Source: Pseudomonas putida
GTDB lineage: Bacteria > Pseudomonadota > Gammaproteobacteria > Pseudomonadales > Pseudomonadaceae
Length of the DNA stretch: 64,000 nt
Assembly (NCBI RefSeq): GCF_001636055.1
Contig: NZ_CP011789.1
Location: 2,852,001-2,916,000, forward strand
Direction of reading: 5' to 3'
The stretch's first letter is position 1. Each line of letters starts with the position of its first letter. Positions 19,601-29,142 of this stretch are shown here, one piece after another. Made by a program: the position numbers and the translations under genes. A model generated the notes under the pieces. It had not been told where the DNA came from, did not search any database, and saw only the letters and a program-made list of their open reading frames with translations.

Positions 19601-19870
19601 TTATGCCTTGGGCATGGACCAGGGTTGCAGGTCGTAGCCTTTTTCGAACAGCTCGGCGCGGACTTCCTCGATCAGGCTGGCCCATTGTGCAGGGTCCGAA
19701 TAGATGCGCGAGGATACCTGCTTGCTGCCGATGCGGGTGCTGGTCCGGTCGATCACTGCCAGGCTCAGTTCACCAGTACCGTTGGGTGCATCCCAGGCAA
19801 CGCACTGGAAGGGTTCGAAGGCGTGGTCGGCGATCAGCAGTGCTTCGTTGACACGGAGCGGGGCATTCAT
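19601..19870 (-). CDS. conserved hypothetical protein
   Basis: This 89-residue acidic soluble protein starts MNAPLRVNEALLIADHAFEP. No signal peptide, membrane helix or known motif is visible. Its composition and codon use are like its neighbours, and a purine-rich agagaga before the ATG (minus strand) looks like a ribosome binding site, so I consider it a real gene. It is divergent from the sigma-54 activator gene, with 332 bases between. Function unknown. Confidence 0.7.
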   Translation of the reverse strand: MNAPLRVNEALLIADHAFEPFQCVAWDAPNGTGELSLAVIDRTSTRIGSKQVSSRIYSDPAQWASLIEEVRAELFEKGYDLQPWSMPKA

Positions 19871-20202
19871 GGTTCGGTCTCTCTTGTAGTCCCAAACAGC
19901 AAATGTGTGTCCGCGCGGGTAAAGAAATGAACGATTGCAGCGCGGGGTTATTGGTACTGATGCTCCGGGTCGTGGGTGAAGTCACATGGCAGTCGAAAAT
20001 TTTTTTATAACGGTAAAAGTTATCCGTTGTATGTGCCGCCTGTGACGCCGGTTATTGGCAAAAATTCCAGGTTCGCTTTGTGTGACGGCATTTGGCAGAC
20101 AAACGGTAGTGGGCACCGTCAGGTTCGTTGCTACTGTTAATTCGGGCGCCGCAACTTACTGTTTCTAATTAAAAAACTGAAAATTGGCGCCAAGGATAGG
20201 TC
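19871..20202. other. 332-bp divergent intergenic region before the sigma-54 activator
   Basis: AT-rich for this genome. It contains AACGG-N10-CCGTT (20008-20027), the tract aaaatttttttataac (19997-20012), and TTGGCGCCAA (20184-20193) just before the activator's aaggatagg ribosome binding site. I could not recognise a sigma-54 promoter (GG-N10-GC in good context) or copies of the TGTATCA dyad seen upstream of fapA. No coding sequence is evident. Confidence 0.55.
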
Positions 20203-21528
<1,326 letters not shown>

Positions 21529-21535
21529 ATCCTTC

Positions 21536-21575
21536 AGGAGCGGCGGTTCGGCGCTCCGACTTGCCCGCGAAAAAG
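21536..21575. repeat. degenerate REP-like sequence
   Basis: The run aggagcggcggttcggcgctccgacttgcccgcga has the general REP layout (GGAGCG...CGCTCC stem, then CTTGCCCGCGA), but with mismatches. It lies between the convergent activator and LtaS-like genes and may serve as their terminator-like structure. Confidence 0.4.
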
Positions 21576-21614
21576 ACACCGCGATGCCTGGCACGGATCA
21601 CGCCCACTTTTGAT

Positions 21615-23819
21615 TCAACTCGACTGCGCGATGTGGCCGTCGTCCTGTATTTCCTCGATCACGTCCTCTTCTCCCGGCAGGGCGGTGATCACGCTGAAAT
21701 CGCTGACTTCCACTTCACCCCCGCCATAGCCGAGCAGGTGGAAGGAGAACGCCTTGCGCTCGATGGGGTTGTCGAAGCCGAACTCCAGCTCCATCGGCTG
21801 GTCGGCCGTGACCAGGATCTCCTCGGGCAACCCCAGCGGTACGTCCTGTTCCTGCTGCTTGGCCTTGAGCTGGATGTGCGCCCGGTGGGCAGGGTCGAGC
21901 GAGCGCACCTTGACCCGCACGCGGGTGTGCGAGCCTTGGGGCATTTCCAGGTACTGCGCGCCGATCAGATTGTCGGCCCAGTCGTCACGAATGCGCTTGT
22001 GCAGAGGAATGGCCGACGGCCCGCCGAACTGGTAGCGCAGGTTCAACGGGGTTTGCAGCAACGACCCGTCCAGCACGCCGGCCAGCGCTGTGATCTGGCG
22101 CCCCAGTGGGGCTTCGCCGCGGCCGAGGAACTGCGCCTGGTCGGCGATGAATCCCTCGCTTGCGTAGCGTCGGCAGCGTTGCTGGAAGTCGCATTCGCTG
22201 AAGGTGCCGCGGCCATCGTGGTAGCGCAGCATGCCGTTGGTGAAAGAGATCATTTCCCGGCCGCTGTCGTAGTCGCGGTACAGCGAGCGACCGGCCAGGG
22301 CGGCGGGAATCGGCAGCGCGAAGTAGTCGAGCAGCGAAGTGGCAAGGTCGACATGGCCGTAGGTGCCGGGCTTGATCTTCGGCAACTGTGCCTGTTCGGG
22401 CGCGAGGGTGAGGTTGAAGCCCCAGGACGAGGCCAGGCGCACACCGTCGATGCCGTGGGACTCGTCCGAAGTGATGACCACCAAGGTGTCCTTGAGCACG
22501 CCCTGGCGCTCCAGGGCATCGAGGAACGCGCCCAGGGCGTCGTCCAGGTAGGCGACCGCCGCCTGTTTGGCGCTGTCGTAGCGTTGCAGGTAATCGTCTG
22601 GTGCGGAGTAGGGCTGGTGGGTGCCGACCGTGAGCAGGGTCAGCATCCACGGCTGGCGCTGTTTGCGCAGCTCACCGACATAGCCCAGCGCGCCCTCGAA
22701 GAAGGCCTTGTCGTCCTTGCCCCAGGGGAACTCGAGGTAGTTGTCGTTGCGGAACCACTCAAGGCCGTGCACCGAGTCGAAGCCGATGTGCGGCATGATT
22801 CGGTCCTTGGCCATGAAGCGCAGGCCGGCGCCCTGCAGGTAGTGGGTGCTGAAGCCGGCCTGGCGCAGTTGTGCGGGCAGGCAGGCCTGGTTGCGCAGGT
22901 CCTGGGTCAGCAGCTCGACACCCTTGGGCGTGCCGTTGGCGAGCTTGTCGTAATCGCCGCAGAGCATGGCGTACAGGCCACGAATGGTCTGATGGGTGTG
23001 CAGGACATAATCGGGGGTGTTCATGCCGCGTTCGGCCCAGCGGCTGAGGTTGGGCATCAGGTCGTCATCGAAACGGCTGTGCAGGGCTTGCCGGTTGGCG
23101 CGCACATAGGCGCCGGGGATCCCTTCGAGGGTAATGACCAGCAGGTTGCGTGCGCTGCCGGGGGCTTCGAATAGCCTGCGGCCGTCGAGGTCGGCCTGGG
23201 TCAGGCCGGCGCTGGGCAGCGGTGTGACCGTCAGGTCGTGGCCCAGCCAGGCCTGTGCCTTGAGTTGCAGGTCGCTGGTGCCTGCCGAGAGCAGTTGATG
23301 GGAGAGATTGTACTGACGCCACTGGTCGGCGTCGGAAGGTATCAGGTGCTCGCTGCCCCAGTGCGCGGCGAGCAGTACTGCAGGGGCGGCCCAGGCCGCA
23401 CGTGGCAACGCCGGGGCGGATTGGCCGCGCTGCAGCCAGCGGGTCAGCAGCCAGACGAAAAGGCCGGCACCGAGGGTCCAGGGCAGCCAGGGGTGAGCAA
23501 GGGCTCCGCCGGTGGAGTTTTCCATGAACTGTGGGTCGAACAGATAGCCCAGATCGCTGCTGTTCGGCAGGCGCCCGACCGCACTGACCAGCTCGGCCGA
23601 AGCCACCAGCAGCCCACCCCAGGCCAGCAGCACCGGCAGCGCCAGCCACCAGGGGCTGCGCTGCAACAGCAGTACCAGCAGGATGCCGATCGCCAGGTCC
23701 GACAGGTACCCCAGCGGATCGGACCAACCCAGCAGTGCGCGGGCAGCCAGGGGGATCACCACGACCAGCACTGCCAGGGTGGCGAGCCGAGCGCGGGGAT
23801 GGCCAAGCATGTTTTTCAC
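21615..23819 (-). CDS. LTA synthase-family sulfatase-fold membrane phosphotransferase
   Basis: This 734-residue inner-membrane enzyme has about five N-terminal membrane helices (residues ~10-190, including LAIGILLVLLLQRSPWWLAL). A large periplasmic alkaline-phosphatase/sulfatase-fold domain follows. Active-site features are 'NLLVITLEGIPGAYV' (first metal-binding acid), the nucleophile region 'VLHTHQTIRGLYAMLCG' (Thr), and 'LVVITSDESHGIDG' (metal ligands Asp/His). A C-terminal beta domain of ~130 residues follows. Relatives transfer phosphoglycerol (LtaS, OpgB) or phosphoethanolamine to glycans or lipids. It lies downstream of fapF on the same strand with a 136-bp gap, so it may be co-transcribed or separate. 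Substrate unknown. Confidence 0.88.
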   Translation of the reverse strand: MKNMLGHPRARLATLAVLVVVIPLAARALLGWSDPLGYLSDLAIGILLVLLLQRSPWWLALPVLLAWGGLLVASAELVSAVGRLPNSSDLGYLFDPQFMENSTGGALAHPWLPWTLGAGLFVWLLTRWLQRGQSAPALPRAAWAAPAVLLAAHWGSEHLIPSDADQWRQYNLSHQLLSAGTSDLQLKAQAWLGHDLTVTPLPSAGLTQADLDGRRLFEAPGSARNLLVITLEGIPGAYVRANRQALHSRFDDDLMPNLSRWAERGMNTPDYVLHTHQTIRGLYAMLCGDYDKLANGTPKGVELLTQDLRNQACLPAQLRQAGFSTHYLQGAGLRFMAKDRIMPHIGFDSVHGLEWFRNDNYLEFPWGKDDKAFFEGALGYVGELRKQRQPWMLTLLTVGTHQPYSAPDDYLQRYDSAKQAAVAYLDDALGAFLDALERQGVLKDTLVVITSDESHGIDGVRLASSWGFNLTLAPEQAQLPKIKPGTYGHVDLATSLLDYFALPIPAALAGRSLYRDYDSGREMISFTNGMLRYHDGRGTFSECDFQQRCRRYASEGFIADQAQFLGRGEAPLGRQITALAGVLDGSLLQTPLNLRYQFGGPSAIPLHKRIRDDWADNLIGAQYLEMPQGSHTRVRVKVRSLDPAHRAHIQLKAKQQEQDVPLGLPEEILVTADQPMELEFGFDNPIERKAFSFHLLGYGGGEVEVSDFSVITALPGEEDVIEEIQDDGHIAQSS

Positions 23820-23925
23820 GAAACGTCCTTCCTTGCCATGAAACAGTCACAAAAATGTGATGCATCATAACAGCCCCCTCACGGGAAGGCCGGACGCGAC
23901 AAGGTTGGTTACCAATTGAAGTGCA

Positions 23926-23942
23926 GGGGCGCGAGGCGCCCC
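23926..23942. terminator. hairpin after fapF
   Basis: ggggcgc-gag-gcgcccc forms a 7-bp GC stem 14 bases after the fapF stop on the minus strand. The T-run is poor, so partial termination or 3' protection of the fap mRNA is the likely role. Confidence 0.5.
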
Positions 23943-23955
23943 CGGGCTGGATGGA

Positions 23956-25236
23956 TCAGAAGTAGTAGGGGAATTTCAGGCTGAAGGTGAAGTCCGGTGC
24001 ATCGTCGGTCAGGCCGATCGACAGGTTCGGCACGATGGTCAGGTTGTCGGTGGCCGCGAGGGTCATGCCGACGTTGAAGTAGGCGGCGTTGGCATCGCTG
24101 CTCTTGACGTCGGCCCAGCTGTCGCCGGTTTCTGCGGACTTGATCCGCGAGCGCCGGGCGATCAGGTCCGAGACCGAGAACGACATCGACATCTTTTCGT
24201 TGAGGGCGAAGGCCACGCCTGCACCGATCTGGAAGCTGTCGCCGATCTTCACCTTGCCCGGTACTTTCTGGTTGATCGTCGAGCTGACGTCGCTGAACGA
24301 ATCCTCGAAGGTGTGGGTGTACGACAGGCTGCCGAACAGCACTGCCGGGTCGAAGGTCTTGACCAGCGAGATACCTGGGGTGATCGACCAGACACCGTTG
24401 CCGGTGGGCAGGTCTTCTGGGTAGCTGAGGCTGTCGTTCTCGGTGTCGCGCAGCAGCTTGATACCGAACGGATCCTTGCCGGTCGGTGCCTTGACCCGCA
24501 CGCTGAACACCGCATCCGGGGTGTTCTCCGACTCGTCGAGGAACTTGTAGGCGACGCCGAAGTTGACGTCGCCAAGGGTTGGGTCGCGGGTGATGGTGCG
24601 TTCGGAAATGCCCTGGGCGTTACCGCCGACACCCCCGGACTGGTAGGTCGACTCGCGGTAGACGATCGGCACGTTGACGTCGAACTGCCAGCGGTTGTCG
24701 AGGTTGTAGCGCGCGGTGAGGTCGAGCGTCCAGTTGTCGGCCTTGATCCGGTCCAGGTTGATATTGCCCAGGAAGATCGAGTCCAGCGCCAGGAAGCCGT
24801 TGAGGATCAGTTGGCGGGTGTCGTAGCGGGCATAGGTAATGCCGGTCTCGACGCTGAACTTGCCGCCACCGAAGAAGCCACTGGCTTCGTCGTAGAGGTT
24901 GGACACACTCTGTGCCGGCTCCGAATCATCCTTGAGCGACTCGCCATAGGATGAACCGCTGCCGCCGGATGCGGCGATCGCCTGGTTGTTTCGCGGCTCG
25001 GAGGCCGGCGAGCGGGTCAGGCGTTTGGGGGGTGGGGCGGCGGGCTGCTCTTCGACCTGGCGAACGCGCTGTTCGAGCACCATCAGCGCCTGTTGCTGCG
25101 CTTCGTAGCGCTGCTTGAGCGCAGCCAGTTCGGCTTTCAGCGCGTCTACCTGAGGGTCACTGGCTGCGTAGAGCAGTGACGATGGTACCAAGGTCCCCAG
25201 GCAGACAACTGCCCCCAATGACAACGATCGATGCAT
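23956..25236 (-). CDS. fapF: functional amyloid outer-membrane secretion channel FapF
   Basis: This 426-residue protein has a signal peptide ([20 protein letters not shown]... ending LYA). Next comes an N-terminal coiled coil ([20 protein letters not shown] and [12 protein letters not shown], residues ~31-65), a low-complexity Pro/Ser linker with 'PAAPPPKRL', and a ~290-residue beta-barrel domain ending in Phe (KFPYYF). This is the layout of FapF, the trimeric pore that exports FapB/C/E, with the coiled coil acting as a gate. It is the last gene of the fapABCDEF order and starts 46 bases after the fapE stop. Confidence 0.95.
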   Translation of the reverse strand: MHRSLSLGAVVCLGTLVPSSLLYAASDPQVDALKAELAALKQRYEAQQQALMVLEQRVRQVEEQPAAPPPKRLTRSPASEPRNNQAIAASGGSGSSYGESLKDDSEPAQSVSNLYDEASGFFGGGKFSVETGITYARYDTRQLILNGFLALDSIFLGNINLDRIKADNWTLDLTARYNLDNRWQFDVNVPIVYRESTYQSGGVGGNAQGISERTITRDPTLGDVNFGVAYKFLDESENTPDAVFSVRVKAPTGKDPFGIKLLRDTENDSLSYPEDLPTGNGVWSITPGISLVKTFDPAVLFGSLSYTHTFEDSFSDVSSTINQKVPGKVKIGDSFQIGAGVAFALNEKMSMSFSVSDLIARRSRIKSAETGDSWADVKSSDANAAYFNVGMTLAATDNLTIVPNLSIGLTDDAPDFTFSLKFPYYF

Positions 25237-25282
25237 AAGTTAGCCGTCCCTTCCAACTACGATGATTGAGACGAAGCGTAGA

Positions 25283-26029
25283 TCAATATCCTGAAACACG
25301 AAGGCCCTTGAGTTGATCAAGATTGCAATTCAGCGCTCCTGCCGAAGGCAGGTTGTCGCGCAGCACCACATTGAGCTGTGTCAGGTTGCTGACCGCGTTG
25401 CTGCCGCCCAGCAAGGTGGTGGCCTGGAGCAGCCCACCATCGGCCAGGCGTTGCAGGCTTTGCCCTTGATTGTTGTTGGCCTGGATGGCCATCTGGATCC
25501 CGCTGCCACTGTTCGAGACGCTGAGCGTGCCGGCGTTGTTGCTGGTGCTGAGGGTGGTGCCTGCGGCCAGGACCTGGCCTTGCGGTACGCCGGCATCAGC
25601 GACCTGGCTGGCCTCGCGAACATTGATGGCGACATCGTTATAGGCGCTGTTGTTGTCGCCGGCCGCGCGCACCGACTGGGTCACGCCCTGGGTAGTGTTG
25701 ACAAGGCCTGCGCCGCCGTTGACCAGGCCATTGCCGCGGCCAGGGGCGTTGCCCGAGCCGTTCTCGCCGGTCATCGACACGTAGAACTGCGGTTTGATCA
25801 CGTTCTGCTGGACCTGCAGGGTCGTCGTGGCGCCGATGCGATCACCGGCGGCGTTCTGCCAGGTGCTGCTCATGACGACACCGAAACTGATGATCCGTCC
25901 CGGCATCACGTACTTCCCACGCAGTTGGGCAAGCTCCTGGTCCTTGACCTCGATGGGCTTGAACACCTGGGCGTGGGCGGGGAGGCTGGCAGCCAGGCAT
26001 GCTGCGACCAGCCAGGTGGTAGTCTTCAT
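25283..26029 (-). CDS. fapE: functional amyloid fibre-associated protein FapE
   Basis: This 248-residue secreted protein has a signal peptide (MKTTTWLVAACLAASLPAHA). The mature part starts QVFKPIEVKDQELAQLRGKY, followed by Asn/Gly/Gln-rich sequence and two Fap-like stretches (NNAGTLSVSNSGSGIQMAIQ and surrounding). A single Cys lies near the C-terminus (LNCNLDQLKGL). FapE is a fibre component or cap thought to stay with exported FapC. The start is 35 bases after the fapD stop. The AAGDNNSAYND and 'NNNQGQSLQ' repeats resemble FapB/C repeats but are weaker. Confidence 0.93.
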   Translation of the reverse strand: MKTTTWLVAACLAASLPAHAQVFKPIEVKDQELAQLRGKYVMPGRIISFGVVMSSTWQNAAGDRIGATTTLQVQQNVIKPQFYVSMTGENGSGNAPGRGNGLVNGGAGLVNTTQGVTQSVRAAGDNNSAYNDVAINVREASQVADAGVPQGQVLAAGTTLSTSNNAGTLSVSNSGSGIQMAIQANNNQGQSLQRLADGGLLQATTLLGGSNAVSNLTQLNVVLRDNLPSAGALNCNLDQLKGLRVSGY

Positions 26030-26064
26030 CGCTGCTCCCCGGGACTTCGTGCCCCTTGTAATCG

Positions 26065-26757
26065 TCAGAAGAAATCGCTCTGGATGAAACCGAACTCCAT
26101 CAGTTGCGCGTCTTCTACCGGATAGAAACCGTTGACGCGGTTCTTCGCGGTCAGAGGTGCCGGCGGGTCGAGCAGGGCGTTGGCCTTGTCGTAGCCGGGG
26201 CCGATGACGGCGAAGATGATGCCGTTCCAGCCTTTGAGGAAATCGTCGAATTTGTAGCGTTTGTGGCCCAGGACAGGGTCGCCGATATAGGCCCAGCCCT
26301 TGTCGATGCGCTGCAGCACCACGAAGTGCTTGTAGCCACGGATGTCCATCAGCACGATCACCGGAATGCTCACCTTTTCCAGCGTGTCGGGTTCGACCCG
26401 ATAGCCCCGGGCGCGCATGCCGATGCTTTCGACGTAGCGCTTCATGTCGAGCATGGAGAAACCTTGCACCTTGACGGTGTCCTGGTCGGAATGGGCGAGC
26501 ATGCCTTCGATGACCTGGTGTTCGTCCACGTCGAGCCAGTAGGCCTGCTTGAGGACGGTGGCCAGGGCGGCGGCGCCGCAGCTGAAATCGGTCTTCTGTT
26601 GCACAAGGTCGGCGAAGCGCCGCTCACGCAGGCTCTGCACCGGCTTGTAGACGAGGGTGCCGCCTGGCAAGGCGGCAATCGGCATCTGTGCCGCTTCTAC
26701 GAGACCGGCCAGGAACATGAGTGTGGCAAGCAGGACAATGCGCATGACCTTCTCCAC
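26065..26757 (-). CDS. fapD: Fap-associated C39-family cysteine protease FapD
   Basis: This 230-residue periplasmic C39-like peptidase has a signal peptide (IVLLATLMFLAGLVEAAQ). Catalytic residues are visible: Cys in 'KTDFSCGAAALATVL' near residue 60, His in 'YKHFVVLQRI' near residue 145, and Asp in 'AYIGDPVLGHKRY'. There is no ABC-transporter part, as is normal for FapD. The family role is needed for secretion of Fap subunits through FapF; the cleaved substrate is not settled. It is separated from fapC by a 48-bp gap that contains a strong GC hairpin. Confidence 0.94.
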   Translation of the reverse strand: MEKVMRIVLLATLMFLAGLVEAAQMPIAALPGGTLVYKPVQSLRERRFADLVQQKTDFSCGAAALATVLKQAYWLDVDEHQVIEGMLAHSDQDTVKVQGFSMLDMKRYVESIGMRARGYRVEPDTLEKVSIPVIVLMDIRGYKHFVVLQRIDKGWAYIGDPVLGHKRYKFDDFLKGWNGIIFAVIGPGYDKANALLDPPAPLTAKNRVNGFYPVEDAQLMEFGFIQSDFF

Positions 26758-26775
26758 CGGGTAGAGACAGGGAAA

Positions 26776-26793
26776 GGGGCCCCGAAGGGCCCC
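26776..26793 (-). promoter_or_regulatory. intra-operon hairpin between fapC and fapD
   Basis: GGGGCCC-loop-GGGCCCC forms a perfect 7-bp GC stem with a 4-base loop, followed on the minus strand by TTTCCC. It sits just after the stop of the major amyloid subunit gene. A partial terminator or mRNA 3'-end stabiliser here would allow more FapC than FapD/E/F, as seen in other fibre operons. Confidence 0.6.
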
Positions 26794-26805
26794 GATCGGC
26801 TGCTG

Positions 26806-27771
26806 TTACATGCAGGCTTTGCAACCTGCGGCGATGGACAGCGAGTTGGTCTGCTGGTTGCCGCTGCCGGCCGAGACGTTGGCGCCGACGTTGCCCGACA
26901 CGCCATTGAGCGAGTTGCTCAGGTTGGCGTTGTTGGTCACAGGGTTGCGCCAGCCGGTGGGGGTCAGGACCTGATAGGAGGCAACACCGGCCAGGCCGAA
27001 GGTGCCTTCTTCGTGGAACTTCAGCGGGTCCTTGTCGACATGGGTGTTGCCATGGCGATCGCGGCTGCTTTCGTCTTCGACGTAGCCATAACCATTGCCT
27101 TGGTAGTGGCCGTAGGCAGCGAAGGTGGAGGTGAGGGTTTCCTTGCTGTAGGTACGGTCGGCCTTGTTGGTGACGTTCAGGCCGCCGACGTTCTGGTTGG
27201 CTGCACCGGTGGCGGCAGCGACACGGCCGCCGGACACGGCGATGGCCATGTTGTTTTTCTGTTGGTTGAAGTCCCCGGCGGTCACGTTGATACCGATGTT
27301 GCCGGAGCTGCCGTTGGCCGAACCGGTGAGGTTGGCGTTGTTGGAGGTGGAGTAGTTCTTGACGGTGTTGCCACTGTTGGTCTGAGTGGCTTGAGCCATG
27401 GCCACGGCACTGCCGAAGATGAAGTTCTCATCGGCGGTGGCGATCGCGGCAACGTTGTCCTGCTGGTTGCCGTCGCCGGCTGCGACGTTGGCGCCCAGGT
27501 TGCCTTGGGAACCGTTGGCCGAGTTGTCCATGCGGGCATCGTTGCGGGTGCCTTGGTTCAGCACACGGTTGCCGGAGTTGTTCTGGGTGTCCAGAACGGT
27601 GGCGGCAGAACCGGCGTTCACCAGCAGGGACAGCAGCAGGCTTTCGTTGTTGTTATGGCCGTTGTTGTGGCCGCCGTGGTTGTCGTTGCCACGGCCGCCG
27701 GCTTGTGCAGCAACTGCCATGACCGCAGCGAGGGCGAATACCAGAGGCTTGAGTGCCATTTTTGGTTTCAT
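26806..27771 (-). CDS. fapC: major functional amyloid subunit FapC
   Basis: This 321-residue secreted fibre subunit has a signal peptide (MKPKMALKPLVFALAAVMAV, then AAQA) and a Gly/Asn/His-rich start (GGRGNDNHGGHNNGHNNN). Three imperfect amyloid repeats are separated by linkers: R1 around 'GNLGANVAAGDGNQQDN' (~residue 85), R2 around 'GNIGINVTAGDFNQQKN' (~residue 150) and R3 around 'GNVGANVSAGSGNQQTN' (~residue 290). The C-terminus has the family CXXC (GCKACM). The long R2-R3 linker includes 'DESSRDRHGNTHVDKDP'. GGAGAAA precedes the ATG. It forms the main extracellular biofilm amyloid. Confidence 0.96.
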   Translation of the reverse strand: MKPKMALKPLVFALAAVMAVAAQAGGRGNDNHGGHNNGHNNNESLLLSLLVNAGSAATVLDTQNNSGNRVLNQGTRNDARMDNSANGSQGNLGANVAAGDGNQQDNVAAIATADENFIFGSAVAMAQATQTNSGNTVKNYSTSNNANLTGSANGSSGNIGINVTAGDFNQQKNNMAIAVSGGRVAAATGAANQNVGGLNVTNKADRTYSKETLTSTFAAYGHYQGNGYGYVEDESSRDRHGNTHVDKDPLKFHEEGTFGLAGVASYQVLTPTGWRNPVTNNANLSNSLNGVSGNVGANVSAGSGNQQTNSLSIAAGCKACM

Positions 27772-27822
27772 GGTGTTTCTCCGCTTATATTTTCGTTGTT
27801 AAGTGTTGTGTTGCTGATCGGG

Positions 27823-28410
27823 TCAATCCGCGACCCGGACGCTCAGGGTGTTGGCCATTCGGTTGCCCACCCCGGCGCTCTGATTCAACTGGATCACGCC
27901 ACGGCTGCCGGTGAAGGCCTGGTCACTGGTCGTGACCTGGCGACTGCCGGGTGTGTGATCAGTTGCGTCGGAGCTGTTGGCCAGCGAGACGTTCTGCTGG
28001 CTGAGAATGCTGTCGTCGATGCTCTGTGCAATTGCGCTGATGCTGATGCGCACCGCGTTGGCCTGCTGCGTGGCGGCGCCCGCCGATTGGTTGATGCCCA
28101 GCATGCCGTTGCCGTTGCTGAAGGCATTGCCAGTGATGCTGGCGTGGGCGTCGAGCGCACTGTTGGCGCGAAAGTCGCTGCGTTGGCGGATCTGCGTGCT
28201 GGCCTGGCCTTCGGTGCCGATGGCGATGGCTTTCACGTTGGCCTGTTGCAGGGCGTCACCCGCGGCCTGGTTGATGTTGAGGTTGCCCTGGTAGGCGCGG
28301 CCACTGGCGTCGAGGGTGGCGTTGTCGACCACAGGGGAGCCGGCGAAGACGCTGGCGCTGCAGCCCAGGGCCAGGCACAGCAGAGAGAGATTGAGGGTCT
28401 GCATGATCAT
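27823..28410 (-). CDS. fapB: minor functional amyloid subunit FapB (nucleator)
   Basis: This 195-residue protein has a signal peptide (LNLSLLCLALGCSASVFA). Repeats are of the same type as FapC: 'GNLNINQAAGDALQQANV', 'GMLGINQSAGAATQQANA', and 'GVIQLNQSAGVGNRMANT' at the C-terminus. Shorter linkers and higher repeat density than FapC fit the nucleator role known for FapB. The first Met overlaps the fapA stop as ATGA, so the two are translationally coupled; an alternative Met follows two codons later. Confidence 0.95.
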   Translation of the reverse strand: MIMQTLNLSLLCLALGCSASVFAGSPVVDNATLDASGRAYQGNLNINQAAGDALQQANVKAIAIGTEGQASTQIRQRSDFRANSALDAHASITGNAFSNGNGMLGINQSAGAATQQANAVRISISAIAQSIDDSILSQQNVSLANSSDATDHTPGSRQVTTSDQAFTGSRGVIQLNQSAGVGNRMANTLSVRVAD

Positions 28411-28859
28411 TGGCCCCGGGTCAGGATCTGCAGCGGCGCCATGCCGCGCTGAACGTTCTGGTTGACCGTGTTGGAGATGCTGTTGGCGCCGGACGCCCCG
28501 GCACCGGAACCGCCGGGCATGCCGGGCAATTGCGACTGGGCGGTGCCCATGCCGCGCAGGTTGCCGGAGTTGTCGGGCTGGAAGATGCGGCTGACGGTCG
28601 AGCCGCTGGCGACGCTGGCGAAGTCGCCATCGGTCAGTTCGTTGTTGGTCTGGGCCTGGATGCGTGCCGACTCGTTGGTGTTGGCGGTGGTCGGGTAGGG
28701 GTCTGGCGTGCCGGTTCGGCGATCAGCCTGACGCGGCTGGACATCGCGATTGAGGACGATCACCCCGTTGCCGCCAGCGAAGACCGGCGGCGCAATCGAT
28801 GTGGCGGCAAGGCAAGCCAGAACGAGCAGTGCAGGCAGTGTGTTGTGCTGGTTCCCCAC
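28407..28859 (-). CDS. fapA: functional amyloid accessory protein FapA
   Basis: This 150-residue protein with a signal peptide (LPALLVLACLAATSIAPPVFA) is the first gene of the fap operon. The mature part is Asn/Gln/Pro-rich, with 'ANTNESARIQAQTNNEL' and a C-terminal 'GANSISNTVNQNVQRGMAPL', a half-repeat resembling the Fap amyloid motif. FapA is a periplasmic chaperone-like factor that influences the FapB/FapC ratio. The start codon is GTG at 28859, preceded by the Shine-Dalgarno AAAGGGAG. A sigma-54-like promoter lies ~52 bases upstream. Confidence 0.93.
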   Translation of the reverse strand: MGNQHNTLPALLVLACLAATSIAPPVFAGGNGVIVLNRDVQPRQADRRTGTPDPYPTTANTNESARIQAQTNNELTDGDFASVASGSTVSRIFQPDNSGNLRGMGTAQSQLPGMPGGSGAGASGANSISNTVNQNVQRGMAPLQILTRGQ

Positions 28860-28910
28860 GGCGGTGCTCCCTTTCTGTGCGCTGGCCCTTGAGCGTTGCC
28901 AGAACAGGGA

Positions 28911-28925
28911 GCGAAAGCCGTGCCG
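28911..28925 (-). promoter_or_regulatory. sigma-54-type promoter of the fap operon
   Basis: On the minus strand CCGGCACGGCTTTCGCT matches the -24/-12 consensus YTGGCACG-N4-TTGCW, with the invariant GG-N10-GC spacing kept and two mismatches (C for T before GG; TCGC for TTGC). It would start transcription about 40 bases before the fapA GTG. An activator gene of the required class is encoded 8 kb away, and four dyad-like boxes lie just upstream. Confidence 0.7.
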
Positions 28926-28942
28926 GTTTTGCTTTTTGCCGA

Positions 28943-28960
28943 TTTATCAGTGGGTTGTGC
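28943..28960 (-). promoter_or_regulatory. degenerate activator-box copy (TTTATCA type)
   Basis: TTTATCAGTGGGTTGTGC keeps the left half (ATCAGTG) of the TGTATCA boxes found further upstream but has a weak right half. It is the copy closest to the -24 element and may be a low-affinity site. Confidence 0.35.
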
Positions 28961-28988
28961 GAGTGGGGTGGCAGTGCCGGTTTTCTGC

Positions 28989-29006
28989 TGTATCAGCGTT
29001 GATACA
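28989..29006. promoter_or_regulatory. perfect dyad upstream of fapA, probable activator site
   Basis: TGTATCAGCGTTGATACA is a perfect 7-bp inverted repeat (TGTATCA-N4-TGATACA) about 70 bases upstream of the sigma-54-like element. Its size and distance fit an enhancer site for an NtrC-class activator with a Fis-type HTH. Confidence 0.65.
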
Positions 29007-29069
29007 AGGTGCCGGGTCGTCGCCCGTCAAGGGCCGAAGCACGGGCGATCTGGCGGGGTGCGGAGGGGG

Positions 29070-29087
29070 TGTATCAGCGCTGTGACA
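29070..29087. promoter_or_regulatory. second activator-box copy upstream of fapA
   Basis: TGTATCAGCGCTGTGACA shares the first 10 bases with the perfect dyad at 28989 and a two-mismatch right half (TGTGACA against TGATACA). It lies 81 bases from the perfect dyad. Confidence 0.55.
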
Positions 29088-29142
29088 GTTCCCCCGAAAG
29101 TGTGGGGAAGGCCCCGGCAATAGGGGTTTGATGGCGAGTGGG

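Noticed and set aside
23858..23867. TGATGCATCA palindrome upstream of the LtaS-like gene as an activator site
   Set aside because: It does not match the TGTATCA box in spacing or half-site, and 10-bp palindromes are expected by chance.
26104..28452. 782-residue plus-strand open frame opposite the fap genes
   Set aside because: It is the complement of the repeat-rich fapB/C/D genes; no signal, domain or ribosome binding site.
28965..28985. GGCAC-containing segment (cggcactgccacc on the minus strand) as a second sigma-54 promoter
   Set aside because: The GG-N10-GC spacing is not satisfied.
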